Assembly: GCA_937887565.1 (NCBI GenBank)
Contig: CALABS010000024.1
Coordinates: 1 to 64,000 of the forward strand
Length of the DNA: 64,000 nt
Origin: an uncultured Rhodospirillaceae bacterium
GTDB taxonomy: Bacteria; Pseudomonadota; Alphaproteobacteria; Rhodospirillales; Magnetospirillaceae
Reading direction: 5' to 3'
The position numbers and the translations under genes were made by a program. Shown in pieces: positions 43,874 to 52,912 of the stretch. Below the pieces are notes generated by a model, which saw only the letters and a program-made list of their open reading frames with translations, was not told the origin of the DNA and did no database searches. Position 1 is the first letter of the stretch. Each line of letters opens with the position of its first letter.

Positions 43874-45076
43874 TCACTCGGTGCGGAACACCTCGGCTAT
43901 GAAGGCCGCGACCTTGGCCGGATCGCTGCCGGCGCCGATGCCGGCGGCACGCGCCCGGGCGATCAGCCGGTCCACGTAGTCGGGGCGGCCAGGATCGCCG
44001 AAGGCGATGACGAAACGCCGCTCGCCCAGCCGCGCATGGGCGGCCAGGAGCAGCACGCCAAGGGCGGCGGTGTCGAGTTCCAACGCCTCCACCAGCCGCG
44101 ATGCGATGGCGGCTCCCGCCAACCCCAGTTCCGACCCGGGCTTGAGGCTCGGACTGGGGGGCAAGGCGGCCTGGACGCGGGGATCGAGCAGCACCGCCGC
44201 GAAGGCCTCGGGACGCAGCCGCGCGCCGTCGGCGGTCGCCAGCGCCGCCACCGGGGCGGGCTCGCCCGCGCGCGGCGGGGGGGCCGCCGCGGCCAGTTCT
44301 GGCGCCGGCGCCATGAAACCGCCCGGCCGGGTGTCGGCGGTTACCGTGGCGGCGGCGGGCGGCAGGATCGGCGGCAGCGCGAACACTCCGACGCCCAGAT
44401 ACTCCATCACCTCCACCGAGGTGGGCGGCGGCAGGCGGTCGCGATCGCTGCGCAGGCGACGGATGTCGTCGGGAACGCGATAATCCAGCAGCCGCTCGCC
44501 CAGCCGCCGCGCCAGCAGGGGCGGCAACTGCGCGTATTCGGGCACCAGCGGAAGCTGCCAATCATGCCTGAGGACGGGCGTCAGCGCGTCGTAAAGCATG
44601 TCGCCGGCCGATTTGGGGCGAACCCGTGGCGCCGGCCGGCCGACCAGGAGCGCCCGCAAGCGGGCGAAGACCCCCGATCGGTCGCGATGCCGGGTGGCCG
44701 GCAAGGGGTCGCGCAGGCCCCGGTGGGCGTGGTCGATGCGATGGCGGAAATGGCGCTTGGCCGCCGTGCGCACCACCATGGCCTCGATGTCGTCGAGGGT
44801 GCGGCCGCAGATCAACGGCACCGCGCTGTCCTCGACCGGTTGCTTGCGGGCATCGACCAGCAGGGGACGGAATTGGGCCAGATTGGCTCGGAAGGCGACG
44901 AAGCAGCGGTACAGCAGATCGATGTCGTCGAGGATCACCTCGAGGGCGGTCTCGCGCGGCAGCGCCGCCACCCCGGGGACCAGCCGCGACAGGATGTCCA
45001 GCACCGGTCCCTGCAGGGCCAAATTGATCCTGCGGACCGCTTCGTCGTGGCTTTCGAGTCCCGGCTTCGCCTTCAT
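43874..45076 (-). CDS. Uncharacterised protein, family A member 2
   Basis: A 400-residue paralog of the proteins at 2231-3388 and 45111-46232. It shares LQGPVLDILSRLVP near residues 21-34, ICGRTLDDIEAMVVRTAAK at 89-107, WQLPLVPEYAQLPP and the C-terminal FGDPGRP segment. It is distinguished by a Pro/Ala-rich insert of about 50 residues after the core. No signal peptide or membrane segment is seen. It lies directly after its paralog at 45111 on the same strand with 34 bases between them, suggesting a recent tandem duplication. Function unknown. Confidence 0.8.
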   Translation of the reverse strand: MKAKPGLESHDEAVRRINLALQGPVLDILSRLVPGVAALPRETALEVILDDIDLLYRCFVAFRANLAQFRPLLVDARKQPVEDSAVPLICGRTLDDIEAMVVRTAAKRHFRHRIDHAHRGLRDPLPATRHRDRSGVFARLRALLVGRPAPRVRPKSAGDMLYDALTPVLRHDWQLPLVPEYAQLPPLLARRLGERLLDYRVPDDIRRLRSDRDRLPPPTSVEVMEYLGVGVFALPPILPPAAATVTADTRPGGFMAPAPELAAAAPPPRAGEPAPVAALATADGARLRPEAFAAVLLDPRVQAALPPSPSLKPGSELGLAGAAIASRLVEALELDTAALGVLLLAAHARLGERRFVIAFGDPGRPDYVDRLIARARAAGIGAGSDPAKVAAFIAEVFRTE

Positions 45077-45110
45077 TGGCGGATCATAGCATGAAACCGG
45101 GACGGCGGAG

Positions 45111-46232
45111 TCACGCCGCGAAGCGGGCGAACAGCTCGCGCACGAAGGCGGCGCACTGGTCAAGCGGGCTGTGCTGGCCGATGCCGGCGGCGCGGGCCCG
45201 CTGGGTGACGCGCATGACCATCTCGGGATTGCCGGGCTGGCCGAAGATGCGGCGGAACACGTCCATGCCGACGACGTCGTGGGCGACCAGCAGGACTACC
45301 GCCAGCTGGTCGAGGCGCAATCCCAGTTCGGCCACCAGCAGCTTGGTCGGGATCGCACCGACCGAGCGCAGAATCTCCGCCGTGCGCTGCGGCTGGTCGG
45401 CGGTCTTCACCAACGCCTTGACCCGGGCCTGGGAAAGCGCGCTCGCGAACGCCTCGACCCGGAGATACTTGCTGTCGCCGGCCAGGATGTCCGACAGCCG
45501 CGCCCGTTCGTCGCGGCGGGGCGGCTCGGCGACGGCGGCCGTCCCCTCCTCCTCCGGCAGATCGAACAGCTTGGCCGCCTCGGCCGGATCGTCGAGGATG
45601 CGCCTGAGATGGTCGAGTTCGCGGACCTCCAGGAGCTTGGCCCCCAGCGATCGCACCAGGGTCGGCGGCATCTCGGCGTAGGTGGGGACCATGGGCACCT
45701 GCCATTCGTGCAGCAGGTGGGCCTTGATGGCGTCATAGAGTTCGTCGGCACGGCTGCGGGCCGACTTGGCGTGAACGGCCTTGCCGCCGTCGTCGCCCTT
45801 GACCAGCCCCCCCACCCGGTGGACCAGGCCCTTGCCCTGGATTTCCTGGCGCAGGCGCGCGGCGACGGGCTTGTCGGCGTTGCCGGGATCATGGCGGCGG
45901 CGGAAATAACGCTTGGCGGCGGTGCGCACCACCATGGCCACCACCTCGTCGAGGGTGCGCCCACAGGACAGGCGGACGTCGTCGGCGGCGACCGGCTGGC
46001 GGTTCTCGTCCACCAGCAGGGCGCGGAACCGGGCCCGCTCGCGGCGGAACGCCTTGAAGCATCGCTCCAGCAGGTCGATGTCGTCCAGCGTGCGCTCGTA
46101 GGCGGTGGCGCGCGGGACGCTCTTCAGTTCCGGAACCAGCTTGGCCAGAATATCAAGGACGGGTCCCTGCAAGGTGTCGTTCACCTGCCGGACCGCGTTT
46201 GCGGTATCGACGCCATGCGCCCCCGACGCCAT
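45111..46232 (-). CDS. Uncharacterised protein, family A member 3
   Basis: A 373-residue paralog of the neighbours at 43874 and 2231. The N-terminal halves of members 2 and 3 line up without gaps (LQGPVLDIL at 21-29, DDIDLL near 50, MVVRTAAK at 100-107), which points to divergence after a tandem duplication. A conserved WQVPMVPTYAEMPP core and FGQPGNP near the C-terminus match the family. It is the upstream gene of the pair. Function unknown. Confidence 0.8.
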   Translation of the reverse strand: MASGAHGVDTANAVRQVNDTLQGPVLDILAKLVPELKSVPRATAYERTLDDIDLLERCFKAFRRERARFRALLVDENRQPVAADDVRLSCGRTLDEVVAMVVRTAAKRYFRRRHDPGNADKPVAARLRQEIQGKGLVHRVGGLVKGDDGGKAVHAKSARSRADELYDAIKAHLLHEWQVPMVPTYAEMPPTLVRSLGAKLLEVRELDHLRRILDDPAEAAKLFDLPEEEGTAAVAEPPRRDERARLSDILAGDSKYLRVEAFASALSQARVKALVKTADQPQRTAEILRSVGAIPTKLLVAELGLRLDQLAVVLLVAHDVVGMDVFRRIFGQPGNPEMVMRVTQRARAAGIGQHSPLDQCAAFVRELFARFAA

Positions 46233-46404
46233 GGACCTGCCTCCAGTCAGCCGCCCGCTTTCCCCAACAATTGTTTCCGAATTCGACTAAAACACCAGCC
46301 CTTGCGCACAGTCACGTATGTGCAATGAAGGTTCATTTCTTGACTGGTGTCAATATGTAGTTGGGCCACCCCGGCCCGACGGCAATTGGTGCCCGAAAAA
46401 CGCC

Positions 46405-47145
46405 TCAATACAGGTGCTGGCCGCCGGTGACGAAGACTTCGCTGCCGGTGACATAGCCGAAATCGTCGCCGCACAGGCGGAACACCGTGCCGGCGACGTC
46501 GTCGACGGTGCCCATGCGCTCCAGCGGGATGCGCGGTACCAGGGCCTCGTACTCGGCCGACACCATCTCGGTGCTGATTTCACCGGGCGCGACGGCGTTG
46601 ACCCGCACGCCCAATTGGGCGAACTCGACCGCCATCTCGCGGGTCAGGCCCGACAGCGCCGCCTTGGAGGTGGAATAGGCCGAGCCGGCGAAGGGGTGCA
46701 CGTAGTGGCCGGCGATGGAGGTGATGTTGACCACCGCCCCCTTGCCCTTGTGCAAGGCTCGGGCGAAACCGCGCGCCAGCCGAAGCGGGGCGAAGAAATT
46801 GAGCTCGAAGACCTGCTTCCAGCCGTCGATGGAGCCGTTGAGGACACCCAGGCGTTCCTTGTAGGGCGTCTTGGGGCTGACGCCGGCGTTGTTGACCAGG
46901 GCGTGCAGCGGATCGCCGCCCAGCACCGCCATGGCCTCGGCGACGAAGGCGTCGGCGCTGGCGGGGTCGGCCAGATCGGTGACGATATGATGGGCCCAGG
47001 CGGGGTCCCGCCGGCATTCCGCCGGGATGCCGGCGCGGGCGCAGGTGACGACCCGCCAGCCTTCCGCCAGGAAGCGGCGCGCGATGGCGTGGCCGATGCC
47101 CCGACTGGCGCCGGTGATGACCGCCGTGCGCGGCGGCGCGGTCAT
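46405..47145 (-). CDS. Short-chain dehydrogenase/reductase (3-oxoacyl-ACP reductase-like)
   Basis: A 246-residue classical SDR. The cofactor site is TGASRGIGHAIARRF (about residues 11-25), the NNAG motif lies in LVNNAGVSPKTPY, and the catalytic set is Ser in NITSIAGHY with Tyr and Lys in YSTSKAALSG. FabG-type and other SDRs cannot be told apart here. Its start overlaps the sppA stop by four bases (ATGA), so it is co-transcribed with sppA. Confidence 0.88.
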   Translation of the reverse strand: MTAPPRTAVITGASRGIGHAIARRFLAEGWRVVTCARAGIPAECRRDPAWAHHIVTDLADPASADAFVAEAMAVLGGDPLHALVNNAGVSPKTPYKERLGVLNGSIDGWKQVFELNFFAPLRLARGFARALHKGKGAVVNITSIAGHYVHPFAGSAYSTSKAALSGLTREMAVEFAQLGVRVNAVAPGEISTEMVSAEYEALVPRIPLERMGTVDDVAGTVFRLCGDDFGYVTGSEVFVTGGQHLY

Positions 47146-48893
47146 CGCCCCCCCACCGCGACGGGCGGCATGCGCATGACGCCCGCCCCCATCGCCTCGA
47201 CCTGGCTGGCGACCGGCTCCAGCACTCCCAGCACGCGGGCCAGGGCCCGCATTTCCGGCTGCGCCGTTCCGACGCCGCCCAGCGCCTTGGCCAACACCTC
47301 CCACGGCTCCTTGGGCTTGGGATAAGTCACCAGATCCAGCCGGTCGTCCGCCGGCAGCTTCAGCAGCGCCCGGGTTTCGCCGAGCGCCACGTCGAACCCG
47401 CCCAAGGCGTCGACCAGCCCCACCTTCTGGGCATCGGCGCCGGTCCAGACGCGGCCGCGCGCCACCGCGTCCATGCGGTCGGGCGGCAGGTTCCGGCCCT
47501 TGGCCGCCTTGGTGACGAAATCGTCGTAGATGCGGTCCAGCATCAGGTTGAGGCGGTCCCAGGCTTGGGGCGAGAAGTCGTGATTGAAGCTCCACATGCC
47601 GGCATTGGCGCCGCGCTCGACACGGTCCCAGGTGACCCCCAGCTTGTTCCAGAAATCGGCCAGCACGAACTTGCCGGAAAACACCCCGATGGACCCGGTG
47701 ATGGTGCCCGGCTGGGCCACCACCCGGTCGGCCGCCATGGCGACGAAATAGCCGCCCGAGGCCGCCACGGCACCCATGGAGGCCACCACCGGCTTGCCGG
47801 CCGCCCTGGCGCGGCGAACCTCGTGCCAGATGGTGTCCGACGCCACGTAGGAGCCGCCGGGGCTGTCGATGCGGAACAGGATGGCCTTGACCTCGGGATC
47901 GTCGATGGCGTCGCGGAAGGCCTGGGCGATGGTCTCGGCGCCGAATCCGTCGCCGAACGGCGACTCGGATTCACCGCGATGGATGGCGCCGGTGCCGGTG
48001 ATCACCGCGACGCGGGTGCCGCCGTCCTCGGGCCGGTGGGCGGCGTAGTCGCCGGCGTCCATCTCCTTGGGCTTGGCGCCGGCCCCGGCGGCGACGGCGA
48101 AGGCGTCGTCGCGATAGCCCAGCTTGTCCACCAGCCCCGCCGACAAGGCCTCGGCCGCCAGCAGCGGCCCGTTGCCCAGCAGCGGCCGCACCTTGTCGGC
48201 GGGCATGCGGCGGGCCGCCGACACGCCGGCCACCGCCTGGTCCATCCACGAGTCCACCAGTTGGGTCACGCTCTCGGCGTGCTTTTCGCTGTAGGCCTTT
48301 TCGGTGAAGGATTCGATGGCGGTCTTGTATTCGTGGCGGGCGGCAAACCGGGGCTGGATGCCCAGCAGGTCCAGCGTGCCCCGGAAGAACGGGCTCTCGA
48401 CCGCGAAACCGGTCACGCCCACGTCGCCCGACGGCTGCAGCCACACCTCGCCGAACGCCGAGGCCAGATAATAGGCGACAGTGCCGCCGCCCTCGCCCAC
48501 GGTCTCGGCGAACACCACCGCCGGCTTGCCGCTGGCCCGGAACCGCAGCACGGCGTCGCGGACTTCCTGGGCGCCGGCCATGCCCAGCCGGGTGTCGCCG
48601 ATGGTGGCGAACAGCGCGGTCACGCGGTCGTCCTTGGCGGCGCGGTCGATGGCGGCGACCACGTCGCGCAGCACATAGACGCGATCGCCCTGCAGGCGCC
48701 GGAAGGGATCGCCGGAGTCGGCCTCGCGGAATTCCGCCTCCAGGTCCAGGGTCATGACCATCCGCTTTGGCAGCGGCTTGTCCATGGCGTGGTCGAGGCT
48801 CGACAGCCCCCACACCGCCAACCCGACCAGGGTCAGCGTCAGCAGGCCGACCACGGCCAGGGTACCCACGAGGATTCGGCCGAGGCGGCGCAT
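47142..48893 (-). CDS. sppA: Signal peptide peptidase SppA, 67K type
   Basis: A 583-residue inner-membrane serine protease with an N-terminal transmembrane anchor (about residues 8-30). It has two SppA (crotonase-fold) halves. The catalytic Lys is in the first half (HEYKTAIESFTEKAYSEKH) and the nucleophilic Ser in the second (GAVAASGGYFVAM, with FRIDSPGGS upstream). It degrades cleaved signal peptides. Length and dyad placement match the long enterobacterial form rather than the short form. Confidence 0.93.
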   Translation of the reverse strand: MRRLGRILVGTLAVVGLLTLTLVGLAVWGLSSLDHAMDKPLPKRMVMTLDLEAEFREADSGDPFRRLQGDRVYVLRDVVAAIDRAAKDDRVTALFATIGDTRLGMAGAQEVRDAVLRFRASGKPAVVFAETVGEGGGTVAYYLASAFGEVWLQPSGDVGVTGFAVESPFFRGTLDLLGIQPRFAARHEYKTAIESFTEKAYSEKHAESVTQLVDSWMDQAVAGVSAARRMPADKVRPLLGNGPLLAAEALSAGLVDKLGYRDDAFAVAAGAGAKPKEMDAGDYAAHRPEDGGTRVAVITGTGAIHRGESESPFGDGFGAETIAQAFRDAIDDPEVKAILFRIDSPGGSYVASDTIWHEVRRARAAGKPVVASMGAVAASGGYFVAMAADRVVAQPGTITGSIGVFSGKFVLADFWNKLGVTWDRVERGANAGMWSFNHDFSPQAWDRLNLMLDRIYDDFVTKAAKGRNLPPDRMDAVARGRVWTGADAQKVGLVDALGGFDVALGETRALLKLPADDRLDLVTYPKPKEPWEVLAKALGGVGTAQPEMRALARVLGVLEPVASQVEAMGAGVMRMPPVAVGGR

Positions 48894-49004
48894 GGCGGCT
48901 TCTCACTAGCGGTTGAGGTCCTGCCATCGGTGATAGTGCGCCGGGGGGCGGCGGTCAAGGCGCCTGGGCCTCCCGCCGCCGTGGCGGCGGGAGGCAATGC
49001 CGCG

Positions 49005-49301
49005 TCAGGTCGCGTGAATGGGGGTGATCTCGGCGTCGATCCACGGCCGGCGGCCGCGCGCCCGCTCCAGGTCATAGGACATCTGCACCTCCAGCCAGAA
49101 CCGTTCGGAGGTGCCGAAATAGCGCGACAGCCGGAGCGCGGTGTCGACGCAGACCGCTTCCGCCCCCGCCACCAAGGCGTCGAGGCGGTCGCGGGGCAGC
49201 TTGAGGTCGTGGGCCAGGGTGTCCACGTCCACCCCGGCCGGCTTCAGGAACTCCTCACGCAGAATCTCGCCCGGATGGATATTGGGGCGGGTGTGCAACA
49301 T
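49005..49301 (-). CDS. higA: HigA-family addiction-module antidote protein
   Basis: A 98-residue Xre-family antitoxin. It opens HTRPNIHPGEILREEFLKP, the conserved HigA start, and contains a helix-turn-helix (LAHDLKLPRDRLDALVAG) and TALRLSRYFGTSERFWLEVQ. HigA neutralises the mRNase HigB. No HigB-type gene lies directly upstream or downstream; the flanks are sppA and a rhodanese. It may be an orphan antitoxin or a repurposed regulator. The ATG follows a GGGAGGAG site. Confidence 0.88.
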   Translation of the reverse strand: MLHTRPNIHPGEILREEFLKPAGVDVDTLAHDLKLPRDRLDALVAGAEAVCVDTALRLSRYFGTSERFWLEVQMSYDLERARGRRPWIDAEITPIHAT

Positions 49302-49438
49302 CGCTACCTCTCCTCCCTTTGCCCGGCGCCCGGCGCCGCCGCGCCGGCCGGGGCCCGAACCATCGCCGAATCGCGCCCCCGGCTCAACAGGCCGTCTGCG
49401 GTAATCGCGGGCTTCGGCGGTATGCCGGACGGAGGAGG

Positions 49439-49774
49439 TCAGATCCGGCCTTCGGTAGGCAGCCCGGCATCCTTCCAGGCGTTGAGGCCGCCCTTGAGAT
49501 GGGTCGCCCAGGGCTGGCCCGAGGCCATCAGCTTGCGGGCCACCGCCGCCGAGCGGACGCCACCCAGGCACGAGATGATCACCGTCCTGCCGGGAAAGCT
49601 GGGCCAGGTCTCGACCTCGAAATCGCTCATGGGCACCAGATGGGAGCCGGCGATGCGCTCCTCGGCGAATTCCTCCTCCTCGCGCACGTCCACCAGGACG
49701 GCTTCGCCGGCCGCGACCAGGGCGGCGACGGTATGGGGGTCGAGTTCGATGAGGCCAATTTCAACGGTGCTCAT
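49439..49774 (-). CDS. Single-domain rhodanese-like sulfurtransferase
   Basis: A 111-residue rhodanese domain. The active-site loop is IISCLGGVRSA, with Cys followed by GGVRS as in GlpE/PspE-type enzymes; LVDVREEEEFAEERI is the conserved strand before it. It transfers sulfane sulfur. The ATG at 49774 is chosen over upstream frames. A perfect 21-base palindrome lies 68-88 bases upstream (49842-49862), a likely operator, so sulfur- or redox-responsive control is possible. Confidence 0.92.
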   Translation of the reverse strand: MSTVEIGLIELDPHTVAALVAAGEAVLVDVREEEEFAEERIAGSHLVPMSDFEVETWPSFPGRTVIISCLGGVRSAAVARKLMASGQPWATHLKGGLNAWKDAGLPTEGRI

Positions 49775-49841
49775 GGTGTTGTTTCCATCACATTCATCGT
49801 GCTGGACTGTTAATAACGAATATGGGGAGGGCATTGCAATA

Positions 49842-49862
49842 CATTTCTACTGCGTAGAAATG
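49842..49862. promoter_or_regulatory. Perfect palindrome upstream of the rhodanese gene
   Basis: Arms 49842-49850 and 49854-49862 (CATTTCTAC and its complement) surround TGC. On the minus strand it is followed by a possible promoter (TTGCAA, then TATTAA 18 bases later). The symmetry suggests a dimeric repressor site; the regulator is unknown. Confidence 0.55.
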
Positions 49863-49898
49863 CCATTCGCCTTACATATAACATTGGCGCGCCGTTAT

Positions 49899-50267
49899 TT
49901 ATCCGAGCAGCCCACGGGCGATGTCGCGGTTCACCGCGATCAAGGCGTCGGCGTCACGCGGGTCGCCGCTGGCCAGGGCGGCCACGGTTTGGCGGTCCAC
50001 GAAGGCGGCAAGTTGCAGGAGGTTGTCCCTGATGGGCGCGGGCAAGCGGTTCCCCGGCGTCGCCACCTCAGCCTGAACCATGGTCCACAGAACCTGGTTG
50101 CGGCGCAGGGCGGCATCGAACCGCCGACGCGCCAGCGGAGAACGGCAGGCGATCTCCAGCATGGTGGCGGCGCGGGCGAACGCCATGGCCTCGGCCTGAC
50201 GCTTGGGCTGGGCCGAGCGTTGGACCGCGTCATACGCCTGATACGGCGATATGGGGAGGCGCGCCAT
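49899..50267 (-). CDS. flaF: FlaF family flagellin regulator
   Basis: A 122-residue FlaF protein, typical of Alphaproteobacteria, where FlaF is needed for flagellin synthesis or secretion and opposes FlbT. Family marks are YQAYDAVQRSAQPKRQAEAMAFARAA near the N-terminus and LWTMVQAEVA near the middle. It follows the flagellin gene by a single base on the same strand, so they are co-transcribed. flbT is not in the window. Confidence 0.9.
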   Translation of the reverse strand: MARLPISPYQAYDAVQRSAQPKRQAEAMAFARAATMLEIACRSPLARRRFDAALRRNQVLWTMVQAEVATPGNRLPAPIRDNLLQLAAFVDRQTVAALASGDPRDADALIAVNRDIARGLLG

Positions 50268-50268
50268 C

Positions 50269-51069
50269 CTAGAACAACGCCAGCAGTGATCGTGTGGAAT
50301 TGTTGGCGATGGACAGGGCGGTGGTGGACAACTGGCGGCTGGTCCGGGCCGAGATCATTCGCGCCGCCTCCTCGCCGGCATCGGCGGCGACAAGCTTCCC
50401 CGCCCCGGCCCGCAGCGTATTCGCCATCGCCTCGGCATGGTCGCCCCGGATGGTCAGCGCCCCCAGGGCCGACCCGAGAGACCCCTCCACCGCGCGCAGA
50501 TCGGCGGTGGCCGCCTCCACCTGCCGCAGCGCGGCGGCGAAATCGAACGCCGCCTCGTCGGCAACGGCAAGCCCCAGCCCCGAGGCGGAAACGTCGCGGG
50601 GCTGGACGGCCGGCCCTCCCCCCGCGCCCCCGACCGCGAGGGCCGCCGAGCCGGACGACAGGAGGTTGACGCCCTGGTAGCCGGAATCGCCGGCCAGGGC
50701 GTCGACCTGGGCGCGCAATTCATTGAAGCGGCGGGCGTATTCGGCGCGGCCGGCATCGTCGGCGGCCTGGGCCGCCACGGCCAGGCCCCGCATCTGGCCC
50801 AGCACCTGGCCGATCGCTCGGACGCCGTCGGCGGCGGCCGCGATTGTCGAGACGGCCTGGTTCACCCCCTCCTTGGCGCCCATCAGGTCGCCGACACGGC
50901 CAGACAGGGAGCGGGCCCGGAAATAGGCGGTGGCGCCGTCGGCGGCCGAATTGACCCGCTGGCCAGTCGACAGGTTCCGTCCCGCCCGCGCCTGCACGGC
51001 GGCGGCCCGCTGGATCGACAACAGGCTGTCGCGAATACCGCCCGGCAACGAGATCGAATCATGCGCCAT
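50269..51069 (-). CDS. Flagellin
   Basis: A 266-residue flagellin of the short alphaproteobacterial type. The N-terminal D0/D1 helices include LLSIQRAAAVQARAGRNLSTGQRVNSAADG and the C-terminal D0 helix ends STTALSIANNSTRSLLALF. The variable middle is short and Gly/Ala-rich. It polymerises into the filament after export by the flagellar apparatus. A short inverted repeat (TAACGA / TCGTTA, 51081-51100) lies directly upstream of the start. No other flagellar gene except flaF is present, so this is a small detached flagellin-flaF unit. Confidence 0.9.
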   Translation of the reverse strand: MAHDSISLPGGIRDSLLSIQRAAAVQARAGRNLSTGQRVNSAADGATAYFRARSLSGRVGDLMGAKEGVNQAVSTIAAAADGVRAIGQVLGQMRGLAVAAQAADDAGRAEYARRFNELRAQVDALAGDSGYQGVNLLSSGSAALAVGGAGGGPAVQPRDVSASGLGLAVADEAAFDFAAALRQVEAATADLRAVEGSLGSALGALTIRGDHAEAMANTLRAGAGKLVAADAGEEAARMISARTSRQLSTTALSIANNSTRSLLALF

Positions 51070-51250
51070 GCGCCGGATGATAACGAATTACCTCTCGTTA
51101 TTCAACTCCAGGAAAGTATGCAATTTTACTCAAACCGCCGTTTTCTTGCGCTGTATTTCCAATGCAAGTATTCATACGGAAACGACCACCCGCGTTGACT
51201 CGCGGGGGCGACACTCCCTATTCTCCCGCCGCCGCTACTCCGGACCTCCC

Positions 51251-51715
51251 ATGCGCCGCCTGCTCGCGTCCCTTGCCCTGACCCTGGCCGCCCTGCCCGC
51301 CCCGGCGCGCGAGGTGGACGACTATCTGGCGCAGGTGCCGCTGCTGCCGCTGGCCGACGCCCCCGATGTGGAGGCGCTGCTGGCGGCCCAATGGCCGGCC
51401 TATTGGCGGGCGCCGGGCGCCGAGGGGCTCGGCCGCGACGACGTCCGCGCCGGCCGCGTGGATCTGGACGGCGACGGGCTGGCCGAATTGGTGGTGATGA
51501 TCACGGCCGACAGCTGGGAAGGTGCCCAGGGGCGCCCGCTGGTGGTGGCGGCCTGGCGCAAGAAGGCGTGGCGCCCGGTCGCGTGGTCGTGGGGCGAGTT
51601 GGATCGGGTCTTCGCCACCCGCGAGGTGGTCGACGGCTGGCGCAGCCTGGACACCGGCCGCGAGATCCTACGCTGGGGTGGGAACGGCTATGGGGCGGAA
51701 CCCCGGCCTCAGTAA
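51251..51715 (+). CDS. Small secreted hypothetical protein
   Basis: A 154-residue protein with a signal peptide (residues about 1-20, MRRLLASLALTLAALPAPAR). The mature part has acidic, Ca-binding-like DVDGDG spacing (VDLDGDGLAELVVM, about residues 70-83), reminiscent of EF-hand or FG-GAP strands, but one unit is too few to assign. No family recognised. Its 3' end overlaps aroC by seven bases, convergently. Confidence 0.65.
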   Translation: MRRLLASLALTLAALPAPAREVDDYLAQVPLLPLADAPDVEALLAAQWPAYWRAPGAEGLGRDDVRAGRVDLDGDGLAELVVMITADSWEGAQGRPLVVAAWRKKAWRPVAWSWGELDRVFATREVVDGWRSLDTGREILRWGGNGYGAEPRPQ

Positions 51716-52800
51716 CCCGCGACCGCCCGGTGGCGCAGCAGATGGTCGGCCAGCACGCAGGCCATCATGGCCTCGGCCACCGGCACGGCGCGGATGGCGA
51801 CGCAAGGGTCGTGGCGGCCCTTGGTGACGACGTCGGTGGGATTGCCGTCCGCGTCCACGCTCCGCTTGGGGATGAGGATCGAGCTGGTGGGCTTGACCGC
51901 CAGGCGCACCACCACGTCCTGGCCGGTGGAGATGCCGCCGAGGACGCCGCCGGCATGATTGGACAGGAACCGCACCGCCCCCTTGCGGCGGCCCGGCTTC
52001 ATTTCGTCGGCGTTGTCCTCGCCCCTGAGCGCGGCGGCGGCGAAACCGTCGCCGATCTCGACCCCCTTGACCGCGTTGATGCTCATCATCGCCTTGGCGA
52101 GGTCGGCGTCGAGCTTGTCGTAGACCGGCGCCCCCAGGCCCACCGGAACGCCCGACGCCACCACCTCGACCACGCCGCCCACCGACGAGCCCGCCTTGCG
52201 GATGCCGTCGAGATAGGTCTCCCACTTGGCGGCGGCATCGGGATCGGCGCACCAGAACGGATTGGCCTCGACGTGGTCCCACTTCGACCGGCGCTTCGAC
52301 ACCTTGTGCGGCCCCATCTGGACCATGCGGCCCCGGATGGTGACGCCGCCCTTGACCAGATGGGCCAGCACCACGCGGGCCACCGCGCCGGCCGCCACCC
52401 GCATGGCCGTCTCGCGCGCGCTGGACCGCCCGCCGCCGCGATGGTCGCGGATGCCGTATTTCTGCTGATAGACCCAGTCGGCATGGCCGGGACGATAGGT
52501 GGCGGCGATGTCGCCGTAATCCTTGGAGCGCTGGTCGGTGTTCTCGATCAGCAGGCCGATGGGGGTGCCGGTGGTCATCCCCTCGAACACCCCGGACAGG
52601 ATGCGCACCACGTCGGCCTCGCGGCGCTGGGTGGTGAACCGGCTCTGGCCCGGCTTGCGGCGGTCAAGCCACGGCTGGATGTCGGCCTCGGTCAGCGGCA
52701 GCCGCGCCGGCACCCCATCGACCACGCAGCCGATGGCCGGCCCGTGGCTCTCGCCGAAGGTGGTGAAGCGGAAGGTATGGCCGAAGCCGTTGCCGGACAT
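51709..52800 (-). CDS. aroC: Chorismate synthase
   Basis: A 363-residue chorismate synthase, last enzyme of the shikimate pathway, using reduced FMN. It begins MSGNGFGHTFRFTTFGESHGPAIGCVVDG (first AroC signature), with GGGRSSARETAMRVAAGA (about 128-145, second signature) and FLSNHAGGVLGGISTGQD (third signature region, about 275). Length and motifs are normal. It lies on the minus strand downstream of fabI with a palindromic repeat between them. Confidence 0.96.
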   Translation of the reverse strand: MSGNGFGHTFRFTTFGESHGPAIGCVVDGVPARLPLTEADIQPWLDRRKPGQSRFTTQRREADVVRILSGVFEGMTTGTPIGLLIENTDQRSKDYGDIAATYRPGHADWVYQQKYGIRDHRGGGRSSARETAMRVAAGAVARVVLAHLVKGGVTIRGRMVQMGPHKVSKRRSKWDHVEANPFWCADPDAAAKWETYLDGIRKAGSSVGGVVEVVASGVPVGLGAPVYDKLDADLAKAMMSINAVKGVEIGDGFAAAALRGEDNADEMKPGRRKGAVRFLSNHAGGVLGGISTGQDVVVRLAVKPTSSILIPKRSVDADGNPTDVVTKGRHDPCVAIRAVPVAEAMMACVLADHLLRHRAVAGY

Positions 52801-52807
52801 GGTTACG

Positions 52808-52900
52808 GTCCTTCGAGACGGGCCAGCGGCCCTCCTCAGGACGAGGACCGCCGGGAAGCCTCATCCTGAGGAGCCGGCCCCGGCCGGCGTCTCGAAGGAC
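52808..52900. repeat. Nested palindromic repeat between fabI and aroC
   Basis: Perfect 13-base outer arms (52808-52820 with 52888-52900, GTCCTTCGAGACG) enclose a second, imperfect pair around CTCCTCAGGACGAG and CTCATCCTGAGGAG. The arrangement matches a widespread alphaproteobacterial intergenic repeat (recognised from memory). It can fold into a long double hairpin in the mRNA. Confidence 0.75.
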
Positions 52901-52912
52901 GAGGCCGGAGAT

